A DNA stretch of 64,000 nt from Pseudomonas sp. S30 (GCF_016518545.1 NZ_JACVTO010000013.1:100062-164061); one strand, 5' to 3'; shown: positions 26,518-35,393, counted from the stretch's first letter. Notes: generated from the sequence alone by a model not told the origin. A program made the numbers and translations.

Positions 26518-27753
26518 ATGAACAGCAACGAATCCGTCATTAGCCTGATCAAGCAACGCAAGCCTCGCCATGTGTTGCCCCGTGAGCTTTATTTCGATCC
26601 TGAGGTATATCGCCAGGATCTCGAGCACATCTGGCATAAAGACTGGGTGTTCGCTGGCCACACCTTCGAAATTCCAAAGACCGGTCAATATTTCACTCTA
26701 CAGATCGGCGACTACCCAGTGGCGGTTGTGCGTGGCAAGGATGGTGAAGTTCGAGCCTTCCATAACGCTTGCCGCCATCGTGGCGCCAAGGTCTGCGAGC
26801 AGGCGAGTGGCAAGGTGGCCAAGCTGGTCTGCCCCTATCACAAGTGGACGTTCGAGCTCGACGGCAACCTGATCTACGCTGGCAACATGGGCGCCGACTT
26901 CGATCGCTCGAACTACGGCCTGAAGACCGTTCATGTCGAGGTGGTACACACCTACATCTATGTCTGCGTCGCCGAGAAAGCGCCAGACTTCTCCAGCTTC
27001 CGTACCGCCGTCACCCCTTTCATCGCGCCGCACTTTCTGGAAAACGCCAAGGTGGCCTTCGAGTCGAATCTGATCGAGAAGGGCAACTGGAAGCTAGTGT
27101 TCGAAAACAACCGCGAGTGCTACCACTGCGACGGTACTCACCCTGAGCTGCTCAACTCCTTCGTCGAGAATCTGTCGGTCGCAGGCGTTGGCGGTGATGA
27201 CGATCCAGAGCTTGTCGCTCATTGGGATCGCTGCGAGGCGGCTGGCATGCCGAGCCGACTGAACATGGATCCGATGGGGCGCTTCCGCATGACTCGCATT
27301 CCGCTTTCCGCCGGCGCTGTCAGCTACACGATGGATGGCAAGCCTGGGGTGAATGGCCGACTGGACCAGAGCGGTGAGCCGGACATCGGTGCTCTGCTGT
27401 ACTTCAACTACCCCTCTACCTGGAACCACTTCCTCGGCGACCATGCGTTGAGTTTCCGTGTTCTGCCGATCGGGCCGGGCGAAACCCTGGTGACTACCAA
27501 ATGGCTGGTACCGGAGTCTGCAGTCGAAGGCGTCGACTACGATCTGGATCGACTCACCAAGGTCTGGTTGGCGACCAACGACCAGGATCGTCGTCTGGTT
27601 GAAGGTACCTTCGCTGGAGTCTCTTCTCCTGCCTATGAGCCTGGGCCGTTTTCCGAAAACGCCGAGAATGGAGTCTGTCAATTCGACGACTGGTACTGCG
27701 CGACCCTGCTGGAGCGCCTCGAGGGCCGTCCCCAGTTGAAGTCGGTAGGCTGA
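26518..27753 (+). CDS. Rieske non-heme iron oxygenase alpha subunit, GbcA-like
   Basis: The 411-residue protein has a Rieske [2Fe-2S] motif (CRHRGAKVCE and CPYHKWTFELDG) at about 80-115. The mononuclear iron site follows (ENNRECYHCDGTHPELL, His-His, with the later Asp in ATNDQDRRLVE). The sequence closely follows glycine betaine demethylase GbcA throughout, including KLVFENNRECYHC and VEGVDYD. It would remove a methyl group from a betaine-like compound using electrons from a GbcB-type reductase; no such reductase gene is nearby. A GGAGG site six bases before the ATG at 26518 fixes the start. It is divergent from its likely regulator. Confidence 0.92.
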   Translation: MNSNESVISLIKQRKPRHVLPRELYFDPEVYRQDLEHIWHKDWVFAGHTFEIPKTGQYFTLQIGDYPVAVVRGKDGEVRAFHNACRHRGAKVCEQASGKVAKLVCPYHKWTFELDGNLIYAGNMGADFDRSNYGLKTVHVEVVHTYIYVCVAEKAPDFSSFRTAVTPFIAPHFLENAKVAFESNLIEKGNWKLVFENNRECYHCDGTHPELLNSFVENLSVAGVGGDDDPELVAHWDRCEAAGMPSRLNMDPMGRFRMTRIPLSAGAVSYTMDGKPGVNGRLDQSGEPDIGALLYFNYPSTWNHFLGDHALSFRVLPIGPGETLVTTKWLVPESAVEGVDYDLDRLTKVWLATNDQDRRLVEGTFAGVSSPAYEPGPFSENAENGVCQFDDWYCATLLERLEGRPQLKSVG

Positions 27754-27765
27754 GCCATCTATCGC

Positions 27766-27787
27766 AACGACGCCTTCGGACGTCGTT
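27766..27787 (+). terminator. Terminator hairpin after the Rieske oxygenase gene
   Basis: AACGACG at 27766-27772 pairs with CGTCGTT at 27781-27787 across an 8-nt loop, beginning 12 bp after the stop codon and followed by a pyrimidine-rich CTTGCTCTCC. It is a plausible though weak rho-independent terminator. Confidence 0.55.
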
Positions 27788-28082
27788 CTTGCTCTCCTGG
27801 GCGGCAACGCTGGAGTGATCAGTTCACTTCATTTCGAGCATGCTCAATTGCCGAGCAGAATCGAGAATGATGAGAATCGAGACTTGTCTGGCAGGTATCG
27901 AAGGTGTGTCGACGGGCGTTCTGATATGACAGGAATGCGTCGTCGATGACGAAGCGATGCGCGCGCATTCTGGCGGATTTCGCAGCCTGAAGTCGCTGTG
28001 CCAGCGAGGCGAATCCGAGGCGCGAGGGGCGTTGAAGCCGGCGCTAGTGCCTGGAAAGGATGAGAGTGACTAACTTGGAAGG

Positions 28083-28107
28083 TGGAGCGGGTAGAGGGAA
28101 TCGAACC
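28083..28107 (-). other. tRNA-Gly 3'-end fragment, probable island attachment site
   Basis: The 25 nt read on the minus strand match the T-loop, 3' T-stem and acceptor end of a tRNA-Gly (GGTTCGATTCCC ... ACCCGCTCCA). The 5' side of the T-stem does not pair and no D or anticodon arm lies upstream, so this is a fragment and not a gene. Tyrosine-recombinase islands that enter the 3' end of a tRNA leave such a copy at the far end. With this orientation the intact tRNA, and the island, should lie to the right. Confidence 0.6.
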
Positions 28108-28201
28108 GTTATTGGATATTTCCCGCCTGAAGCGTGTATCCGTGTAGTGATTCCCTTCCCCTGCGACCCGGTTTTACGGGCGAATAGCTCTCTTTTTCAC
28201 T

Positions 28202-28217
28202 GTGCACCATGGTGCAC
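28202..28217. repeat. 16-bp perfect palindrome
   Basis: GTGCACCATGGTGCAC lies in the gene-free stretch between the Rieske oxygenase and the helicase genes, about 95 bp inside the tRNA fragment. It could be a regulator or recombinase binding site at the island end; there is no direct evidence. Confidence 0.4.
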
Positions 28218-28318
28218 CTTGAAATCCATCACCCCACGGAACGATAAACAAGGAATCGGTCGCTCAATCCTGATGCTTTCAAAGCAGCGCATGGCAAGGT
28301 CGACAGGGTAGCTCGATT

Positions 28319-28372
28319 GCGAGTCAAGCGGAGCTCGGAGAGTACGATGCGGTTATCTTCGGCACCCCGACC
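28319..28372 (+). pseudogene. Relic of a flavodoxin-like quinone reductase (WrbA-type)
   Basis: The frame from 28319 reads ASQAELGEYDAVIFGTPT, the characteristic WrbA segment (EL-x-x-YDAIIFGTPT), and then loses similarity. No start codon or remaining domain is present. It looks like a fragment of a chromosomal or earlier cargo gene broken by insertion or deletion. The rest of 27788-28525 holds no other gene that I can support. Confidence 0.45.
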
Positions 28373-28525
28373 GGTGTCGACCCTTTGGACGTCGCGTCCA
28401 CTTGCATCAGGTGGAGCAAGCTGTCAGAGGAGGCTCCGACTCCTCACAATTAATCGTTGATGCTGAGATCCAATCCGACGAACATGAGCCGCTAAAGCTC
28501 AACGGCGATTGGGAGGTAAACAAGG

Positions 28526-31027
28526 ATGGTGGACTTCAACAAACTCAGATCGCAATCTCAGCGACCTGCACCGATAGATCCCCTGGAAATCTTCAGGCGC
28601 ATGCCCAAGCCGCAAGGCATCAATGATCTTTACACCAGTCAAGCTGAGGTGCTGGAGGCCTGGTTCAAGCGCAAGGACGAGCGTGACACGGTGGTCAAGC
28701 TCCATACCGGGGGAGGAAAGACTCTAGTGGGGCTGCTGATAGCTCAGTCGACCTTGAATGATCTGAAAGAGCCTGTGCTGTATCTGGCTCCGACTACACA
28801 GTTAGTCAAGCAGACCCTGGAGAAAGCAAAATCGCTTGGGATTCTCGCTGTCTCATATACCCGAGGGCAGCCGCTGCACGATGACTTTGTAAATGGCAAA
28901 GCGGTGATGGTCGCGTCGTACAAAGCCTTATTCAACGGCCATAGCAAGTTTGGGGTTCGTGGGGGGCGGATGCCCATTAAAGTGGGTGCAGTAATCCTCG
29001 ATGACGCCCATGTAGCATTTTCTGTTGTGCGCGAGTCGTTCACTCTTGAGGTCTCCTCTGAGGCTGACAAGGAAACGTATAACGCGCTGTGCACCTTATT
29101 CCGTAACGCCTTTCGAGAAATTGATCGACTGGGAACCTTTGACGATACCGTTTCGGGGCTCAACAACGGCGTCGTGGAAGTACCTTATTGGGCCTGGAAT
29201 GAGCAGTTGGACACCGTAAGGGGAATGTTGCGTGGTAACGGCGAGGACGTTCCGTTTGCTTGGCCATTACTGCGGGACAATCTGCACCTGTGCCATGCCC
29301 TGATCAGTAGCAAAGCATTCACTGTTACGACTGTCCTGCCCCAGGTGAACAATTTCCCCACATTTGCTGATGCTCCCCGGCGAATCTATATGTCGGCGAC
29401 CATCGCTGACGATAGCGAAATTGTCCGTACGTTCGACGCCGATCCTCAGCATGTGAACAACGCGTTGGCCTCTAGATCTCTCGCAGGGATCAGTGAGCGG
29501 ATGATCCTGATCCCAAGCCTGATGCAGTTCGATTTCGATGCTCAAAGCGTCGCTAAATCCATTCTCAAGCAAGTCGCTGCGATGAACCTTGGGGCTGTGG
29601 TATTGGTGCATGCCAATTATGCTGCAAAGGCATGGGATGGCACTGCTCAATTCGCCGAAGGCTCAGACCAAGTTGAAAATGCAATTGAGGCACTTCAATC
29701 CCGCAGAACCAGTGGGCCAGTCGTATTTGCCAACCGTTACGATGGGATCGATTTACCTGGCGATTCATGCAGAATCCTGGTGATGGAAGGGCTTCCCTCC
29801 GGGACGTCTGATTATGAGCTCCTGCGAGCTGCCACTCTGTACGGCGGGGCTACCATCAGTCGCATGCTAGCGCAGCGCATAGAGCAAGGTATCGGACGCG
29901 GAGCGCGTGGAGCGGGTGACCATTGCGTAGTGCTGCTTCTTGGTTCTGATTTGGCAGGTTGGATTGCCAAGGAAGCGAACTTCAAGTTGCTTACGAGTGC
30001 GACCCGAGCACAGCTCGAAATGGGGTCGACGGTCAGCAAGGAAGTCAGTGACGTTAACGATTTGGGAAATACAATCGGGCTCAGCATCAACCGGAACACT
30101 GAATGGGTTGAATACCATGCCGCCACGCTCGCGGAAAACGTGGGGCCGGAAGCGCCAGATCCGAAGCGGTTCGATACGGCGTCGACGGAGCGCAAAGCTT
30201 TTAACCTCTGGGCGGATGGCTGTTATGACAAGGCCATCGCTCGCTTGGATCAGGTAGCAGGAGCCCAGGACGCGGTTGATGACCAAACACGCGGTTGGCT
30301 GTACCAGTTGGCAGGCCGAATAGCGAACAACTGGGGACAAGCCGAGCGCAGTGACGAGCTCCAACGATCGGCATTTTCGGCGAACCGTAACCTTCTACGT
30401 CCGCGCACCTCATCACCCTACCGACCCCTCCCTACTCCCGGTGCGCAGGGCGCAGCGATTGCATCTCAGCTGCGTGGATATCGGATGAGACGTGGTTTGC
30501 TTCAACGTTTCGAGCAGGTGGTATCTAGGTTGAACAGCAACGCTTCTGCCGCCCAGTTTGAGCAGGCGCTTGCAGACCTCGGTGGCTTGATAGGTCTTTC
30601 TACCGAACGCCATGACGTCGGTGGGGAGGGGCCTGATGTTCTTTGGCTTCTACCCAACAAGGCTGCTCTGATCCTGGAAGCAAAAAGTCGCAAGCTGGAC
30701 AGAAACCCTTTAACCAAGGAGGAGCATGGTCAGCTCCTGGTCGCAGAACAGTGGTTCGTTCAAAACTACCCCGGATACTCAAGTCTCCGTGTAGTTGTGC
30801 ACCCTACGAACAAGGCGACCGCAGCAGCGTCAGCACACGAAAGCTATGCCCTTACGCTTGATCGGCTGAATCAACTGGTTGCAAATTCCCGGGTGTTGCT
30901 GAGAGAGCTCTGCGAGTCTCAGTTGACCGATATTGAGCTTGAAGGGCATTGCCAGCATTTAATCGAGCACTCGCAGATACGTGCGGACAGATTGGCCAAC
31001 TACTTAGTGCCTTTTGTGGAAGGGTAG
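28526..31027 (+). CDS. SF2 DEAH-like helicase with C-terminal PD-(D/E)XK nuclease motif
   Basis: The 833-residue protein has an SF2 helicase core. The Q-like and Walker A motifs come first (LYTSQAEVLEAWF, KLHTGGGKT at 59-66), then the DDAH box (VGAVILDDAHVAF), motif III (RIYMSATIAD) and motif VI-like RIEQGIGRGARG. After a linker of about 150 residues the C-terminal part has GPDVLWLLPNKAALILEAKS, a D-x13-ExK pattern of restriction-like nucleases. A nuclease-helicase fusion next to a Septu-like pair and an XRE-ImmA gene in a recombinase-bearing island suggests antiphage defence. It is a single gene with no visible methylase partner. Confidence 0.8.
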   Translation: MVDFNKLRSQSQRPAPIDPLEIFRRMPKPQGINDLYTSQAEVLEAWFKRKDERDTVVKLHTGGGKTLVGLLIAQSTLNDLKEPVLYLAPTTQLVKQTLEKAKSLGILAVSYTRGQPLHDDFVNGKAVMVASYKALFNGHSKFGVRGGRMPIKVGAVILDDAHVAFSVVRESFTLEVSSEADKETYNALCTLFRNAFREIDRLGTFDDTVSGLNNGVVEVPYWAWNEQLDTVRGMLRGNGEDVPFAWPLLRDNLHLCHALISSKAFTVTTVLPQVNNFPTFADAPRRIYMSATIADDSEIVRTFDADPQHVNNALASRSLAGISERMILIPSLMQFDFDAQSVAKSILKQVAAMNLGAVVLVHANYAAKAWDGTAQFAEGSDQVENAIEALQSRRTSGPVVFANRYDGIDLPGDSCRILVMEGLPSGTSDYELLRAATLYGGATISRMLAQRIEQGIGRGARGAGDHCVVLLLGSDLAGWIAKEANFKLLTSATRAQLEMGSTVSKEVSDVNDLGNTIGLSINRNTEWVEYHAATLAENVGPEAPDPKRFDTASTERKAFNLWADGCYDKAIARLDQVAGAQDAVDDQTRGWLYQLAGRIANNWGQAERSDELQRSAFSANRNLLRPRTSSPYRPLPTPGAQGAAIASQLRGYRMRRGLLQRFEQVVSRLNSNASAAQFEQALADLGGLIGLSTERHDVGGEGPDVLWLLPNKAALILEAKSRKLDRNPLTKEEHGQLLVAEQWFVQNYPGYSSLRVVVHPTNKATAAASAHESYALTLDRLNQLVANSRVLLRELCESQLTDIELEGHCQHLIEHSQIRADRLANYLVPFVEG

Positions 31028-31351
31028 TGGATATCCACGCAAGGTACGTCTGGAATCGGTGGACGGCGGGCGCATGGTGCGTCAGCCGGTCGCCCAAGTC
31101 GAAGGTTCAGTAGGCTGGTGGCCCTGACCAGCACCCGCATTATTAACCAAGACGTCGATCCGCTTGCGAGTCTCCGAGGGGGAATCAGTACAGTTCCCCC
31201 CAGCTCCGCAGGCTGGTCATATCCAGCGGGGCAGAGCTTGGTAAACGGGGAGTCGGATGTCGCGTTGGCGTTAATATGCAGCGACCAAAGGCGCATAGGG
31301 CACCTTTTGCTTTTGAAAACTGGGGGGCTCAATCCATCATCAAGATGGCTT
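31028..31351. other. Gene-free gap between convergent helicase and Septu genes
   Basis: These 324 bp separate the stop codons of the helicase gene and the convergent HNH gene. Frames crossing it are shadows. I see no strong terminator. Confidence 0.4.
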
Positions 31352-31978
31352 CTAGTCGTTCATCTTCAACAGCCGTGTCTCAATGGCGGCTCTTGCATTT
31401 TCCAGAAGCGCACGATGGTGGCCATACAAGTCTGCCGCGTCCTCGTCATGGAGATAGTCTTTAGCTCGCTGTTTGGAGCGCTCCGTGGTAGAGAGCTCAA
31501 ACACATCGATGGTTTTCTTGCCTTTAGGCGAGCCGTTACGCTCTTGAATTAAAACCTTAACATCTTCCGATGTATATGTGATGTGCTCATCGGCGTCATC
31601 AAAGTAAGGATGTACGAATGAAAATTGCGATCGTCGATAGCTGCTTCCTTTGACCAGTATTGGGTCAAAAGTTTTTTTAAGGTCGGTGTTGCACGTATAG
31701 CATGATAAAACTAAATTGGTAGGCCAAAACATCCACTCCGCATACGATTCCTTAGGAGCTATATGGTCTCTGTGAGGCCGTTTTTCGAACAGGCGGCAGC
31801 CGCAGTAAGCGCAACGCCTCTTCTGCTCGATAAGCATGAGTCTCGTCATTTCTTGTTTGAAATCTTTAGTCGCCTGTTTTCCATGGCCCCATGGGTCTTT
31901 GGCCTTGGTTGTAATTGCATACCGTTTTAATTCTTTGACCAGCTTCCATCCATAGGAGGGGACTGTGAATTTTTTCAA
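31352..31978 (-). CDS. ptuB: HNH endonuclease, Septu PtuB-like
   Basis: The 208-residue protein has a complete HNH nuclease domain. A zinc-type CAYCGCRLF at about 55 is followed by RPHRDHIAPKESY with the catalytic His and by NLVLSCYTCNTDLKK. PtuB of Septu systems is a small HNH protein of this size encoded with a PtuA ATPase. Its ATG overlaps the stop of the ATPase gene by four bases (31975-31978), so the pair is translationally coupled. It likely cuts DNA when PtuA senses infection. Confidence 0.8.
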   Translation of the reverse strand: MKKFTVPSYGWKLVKELKRYAITTKAKDPWGHGKQATKDFKQEMTRLMLIEQKRRCAYCGCRLFEKRPHRDHIAPKESYAEWMFWPTNLVLSCYTCNTDLKKTFDPILVKGSSYRRSQFSFVHPYFDDADEHITYTSEDVKVLIQERNGSPKGKKTIDVFELSTTERSKQRAKDYLHDEDAADLYGHHRALLENARAAIETRLLKMND

Positions 31979-33447
31979 TTTAGACGCTCCATGTAAGACT
32001 GTACTTCCTTAACTACTAGTGCCAGAGGTTCAATGTCGTTGTAGTTAATGCGAGAGATCTTGGTCATGAAGCCGTTGAGAAAATCTTTATCTTTCCCCCC
32101 GTCTTGGATGTGCTTAAGTACGGCGCTCAGCTCTCTGGTCAGGTGGTAATTTGACGCAGACGGGATTTGCAGAACGTTATACAAGACAGATTCGGAACCC
32201 CAACCCTCAAATACGCCATCTTGAACCTCGACGACTATATGATCCGATTTGCGTCCCAGCGTGACAATACTGGCAAGTCCATGCGCTACGCTTGACAGCA
32301 TATGAGGCGAGTGGGTGGCGATAATAACGTGGCTCCGAGGGGCTCCTGCTAAGGACTTTTGTAACAATTCCACGTAACGCTGTTGCCAAACCACATTGAG
32401 GCTCACCTCTGGTTCATCAATCACCACTAGGCTTCCAGGGGTCGCGTAGGCAATGACTTTCGCGCCGACTGACAGCAAATTTTGCTGCCCTGAACTTAAC
32501 TCCTCAAAGCCCAACCACGAACTGGCCTCAAACAAAAGGCTTGGCCACACAGAAATACCCGCGCGACTTGCAGCTGAAAAACCAATCACAAGTCTACTCA
32601 GATTAGATTTGTCCTGCTCTGAAAGTGTAACTAGTCTCAATACGGCTCTCTCGACTTTAGAGCTGAGTTGAGTATGAATATGATTGTCCAGTAGAGTGAA
32701 TAACTCCCCAATATGGCCTGCCATGGCTGACAGCTCCTCACCGCTGATCATGTCAGCCCTTCTTGAGCCCAAGCGACGCTCTAGCCGCTCTTGTACATAT
32801 ACGACCTTGTCAGGGTGTTTGAGGAATTTCCGTATTTCCTGAAGCTTACGTCTGTTGAATCCAAATGCGATCTCCCTGCCATTACCGAAGACCATATCAA
32901 TCCATGACCCAAATGCTTTCAGACGCGTGCTATCGGCAAGCATTCGTATAACCGATTCAGCCACCGCTCTGTCGGTTGATCCCGTCGTGGTCAGATTGCT
33001 CGCTTGTCTGACTCCTAGGTAATGATAGAATTGATCTTCGTCGATGCTATCTTGACGATAAGGGAACTTGTCGATCACTAGGTTAGAAATGGCTAGGATT
33101 CTTGATGGGAAGTGTGGTGTAGATAGATTTTTGTCTTTGGAGTGTTGGGGCGGCGTCTCATCTGAGACACCATTTGCCCTCGCCACTATTTCAAGGCATG
33201 GCAGGTTGTGTAAGCCTGATAGTTGGCGATGATATTTTTCTTCAATTGAGTTTTGTGAATGCCGCTCATTAAAGGCTTCTACTAGGCTGGCCAGCATACG
33301 GCTTTTGCCAGTGCCATTAGCTCCAACGATAAAGGTGATGTGCGTTTTCTTTGGGTTGGCTTTCTCGCCAATAAACTTAACATACCCGTCAGAGCCGTCT
33401 CCGAAGTCAAAGCGAGCGCTTTCTAGCAAATATGATTGTGTTTTCAC
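31975..33447 (-). CDS. ptuA: AAA/ABC-type ATPase, Septu PtuA-like
   Basis: The 490-residue protein is a stand-alone SMC/ABC-type ATPase. It has Walker A FIVGANGTGKS near residue 42, the signature-like ELSSGQQNLLSVG, Walker B SLVVIDEPEVSL and a switch His in IIATHSPHML. Between them is a long helical insert. This layout and the coupled HNH gene fit Septu PtuA; related ATPase/HNH pairs occur in retrons, but no reverse transcriptase is here. The gene upstream is 240 bp away, so the pair forms its own operon. Confidence 0.82.
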   Translation of the reverse strand: MKTQSYLLESARFDFGDGSDGYVKFIGEKANPKKTHITFIVGANGTGKSRMLASLVEAFNERHSQNSIEEKYHRQLSGLHNLPCLEIVARANGVSDETPPQHSKDKNLSTPHFPSRILAISNLVIDKFPYRQDSIDEDQFYHYLGVRQASNLTTTGSTDRAVAESVIRMLADSTRLKAFGSWIDMVFGNGREIAFGFNRRKLQEIRKFLKHPDKVVYVQERLERRLGSRRADMISGEELSAMAGHIGELFTLLDNHIHTQLSSKVERAVLRLVTLSEQDKSNLSRLVIGFSAASRAGISVWPSLLFEASSWLGFEELSSGQQNLLSVGAKVIAYATPGSLVVIDEPEVSLNVVWQQRYVELLQKSLAGAPRSHVIIATHSPHMLSSVAHGLASIVTLGRKSDHIVVEVQDGVFEGWGSESVLYNVLQIPSASNYHLTRELSAVLKHIQDGGKDKDFLNGFMTKISRINYNDIEPLALVVKEVQSYMERLN

Positions 33448-33685
33448 TTGCAGACATCCTTGTATATAAGTAGTGGAAAATGCTACCTGTGTTTCACGAC
33501 CTAGCGCTACTGCGGCGTCTGCCAGTCAAGTAAGCTTTGGGGGGCATTCAAAACATGATGCATGTGTTACGGACTTAAAGGTAACCGATGTTGCAGTTGA
33601 TACTATTTTCTCATGACCCCAGAGGGAGGATATGTGCCCGCAGTCGTTCGAAATTGAGCGCCATATCCGCCTCCTAGTAGAACCT

Positions 33686-34783
33686 TCAGACCAGCCTCAA
33701 AGGTGGCTCAGGTGGTGCGAGCATGAAGCGGCTTTCAACCATCTCACGGGTAAGCCCACAGGCCTTGAGAGCCTTTCTCCAGCTAGCGTGATCTAGCAAA
33801 TCCAGTGCGCGCTGCACCAGTCGAGGTGATTCCATCTCGATCTGATCATCGAGATCTTCCCGCCGTGTGAAGCCCTTGCGATTCAGATAGGTGAAGCCTG
33901 ACTTGGCCTGTTCTTGGCTGATGAGATCCAGGGCCTGAGCCCGATAGATCAGCGCCTTGAAACTAACCTTCCACCTCAGCTTGAGCTCACCTAAGGCTTG
34001 CCAGTTGAGATACCGGCCTCGCATTGCAGGGAACTCTCCTGCAAAGCTTGCCCTGGGCATCAAAAGGGCACTTGCGAATTGGTTGGCCTGATCTTCCGTG
34101 TGCCGGCAGCCCGTTTCCACACCTTGGTGCATCACCAGGTGACCGAGCTCATGGGCGATGTCGAAACGTTGTCTGCACGGGTTCTGCTTCGCGGTATTGC
34201 GAACAATCAGTGGGCGCTTGTTGTGTAGGGAAAACGCGTCGATGCGGTCATCCGCTTCAGCGATATTGACGACCAGCACTCCAATCTTCTCGACCAGTCT
34301 GGTGACGTTCGAGAGAGGCCCAAGCCCCAACGATTGCTCTCTACGAAAACGCTCTGCAATTTGTTCGATAGTATCGACGCTTGTCACTGGTTCATCGTGT
34401 GTCCAAAAGCTGATATCCGGGAACGCGACTTCTTTGTCGAGCTCATCGATCAGCAGTTCGAAAAGCTCAACCTGAGCTGCAATCGATTTCTTCACCGTCA
34501 CCGTTGAGGCGCGCACGCTTCGGAAATGGCATTGCTCAAGTTCAACGGAGCTGCGTCTAGGCGCAAAGAAAAACTCCTGAGTGACGCCCAGAGCCGTGCT
34601 CAGCATTTCCAGCTGTGCGGCTGAGGGAAATCCATTCACCTCCAGTTTGTGAGCATACTGCCGGGTAACCCCAAGCAGGTCACCGACGTCTGCAAGCGAC
34701 CAACCGGACGCGCAGCGCGCAAGGCGCAGCTTGTCCGGAGAGAATTCGTCGCCTAATGCCAGTTGCTGTGTTCTATCGTCCAT
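33686..34783 (-). CDS. XRE helix-turn-helix protein with ImmA/IrrE-type Zn-protease domain
   Basis: The 365-residue protein starts with a helix-turn-helix (KLRLARCASGWSLADVGDLLGVTRQYAHKLE). A COG2856/ImmA-IrrE domain follows with the zinc motif FDIAHELGHLVMH at about 215-227 and the third ligand region EDQANQFASALLMP. Proteins of this type cleave a repressor to switch on genes, or act as antitoxin-like regulators. It overlaps the upstream gene by 11 bp and is its likely partner. It lies between the Septu pair and the recombination module. Confidence 0.85.
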   Translation of the reverse strand: MDDRTQQLALGDEFSPDKLRLARCASGWSLADVGDLLGVTRQYAHKLEVNGFPSAAQLEMLSTALGVTQEFFFAPRRSSVELEQCHFRSVRASTVTVKKSIAAQVELFELLIDELDKEVAFPDISFWTHDEPVTSVDTIEQIAERFRREQSLGLGPLSNVTRLVEKIGVLVVNIAEADDRIDAFSLHNKRPLIVRNTAKQNPCRQRFDIAHELGHLVMHQGVETGCRHTEDQANQFASALLMPRASFAGEFPAMRGRYLNWQALGELKLRWKVSFKALIYRAQALDLISQEQAKSGFTYLNRKGFTRREDLDDQIEMESPRLVQRALDLLDHASWRKALKACGLTREMVESRFMLAPPEPPLRLV

Positions 34784-35393
34784 CTACGCTGCCAGGTTCG
34801 TCGGGTTTTTTCGTGTCGGCGTCTTTGTTTCTGCGAACCACCAAAGGTTCCTCGATCTCGACTTGAGCAGGGAGATCGCTGGTTCTGACCGGCACGCTGG
34901 CCTTGTATTCATGTGCCCAGTGGCAAAGGATATTTTGGTTGATATCGAAGCCCACGATCGTGGCCTTGAACTCAGGGAATTCGAGGTCGTTGTTCCCATC
35001 GACAAACAGTCTCCAGGTGGAAACCTCGGGGCTGGCCTCGAAGAGACTCAGTTGGTGCAGCTCGACCAGATTGGCCTTGAGCCGATGCAGTTTCTTAGGA
35101 GCATCAGGATCGTCGGTGACGATTTGTAGCAATACACCGTTGATGCTGATCGTGAAGTCCATGGTGCCATTTCGAAGCTCAAGCCATGGCAGGGTCACAT
35201 CGGCACCCAACGCCTTACAGAGCCCTTGGAGACGCCCGTAAAGCAGGGTTGCGCGGGTGTATGCGGTATCGTTTGGAGTAGATGCATCAGCCAGCGCCTG
35301 ATACGCAACTGAGATCACTTCCTGGCAGACCAGATCCAGGTATTCGGGGAGCAACTCGGGTGCGAAATGACTTGGGTGCTGGGTTTCGTGCAT
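34773..35393 (-). CDS. Unknown protein coupled to the XRE-ImmA protease
   Basis: About 206 residues, MHETQHPSHFAPELLPEYLD, with no domain I recognise; the mix of beta-rich (TMDFTISINGVLLQIV, TWRLFVDGNNDLEFPEF) and helical segments suggests a globular protein with a charged tail. The start at 35393 is set by a GAGG site eight bases before; an in-frame ATG 42 bp upstream is less likely. Its 3' end overlaps the protease gene, so they form one operon. It may be the protease's substrate, toxin or antitoxin partner. Confidence 0.7.
   Translation of the reverse strand: MHETQHPSHFAPELLPEYLDLVCQEVISVAYQALADASTPNDTAYTRATLLYGRLQGLCKALGADVTLPWLELRNGTMDFTISINGVLLQIVTDDPDAPKKLHRLKANLVELHQLSLFEASPEVSTWRLFVDGNNDLEFPEFKATIVGFDINQNILCHWAHEYKASVPVRTSDLPAQVEIEEPLVVRRNKDADTKKPDEPGSVDGR

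Noticed and set aside
28060..28110. Complete tRNA gene
   Set aside because: Only the T-loop and 3' acceptor part is present; no D arm or paired acceptor stem can be found, so it is a fragment.
28060..28311. 83-codon rightward frame near the tRNA fragment
   Set aside because: It reads through the tRNA-derived sequence and the palindrome, with no ribosome site.
31118..31552. 144-codon rightward frame over the end of the HNH gene
   Set aside because: It overlaps the well-supported HNH gene and has no recognisable feature.
31352..33447. Retron with ATPase/HNH effectors
   Set aside because: No reverse transcriptase gene or msr/msd-like structure lies next to the pair.
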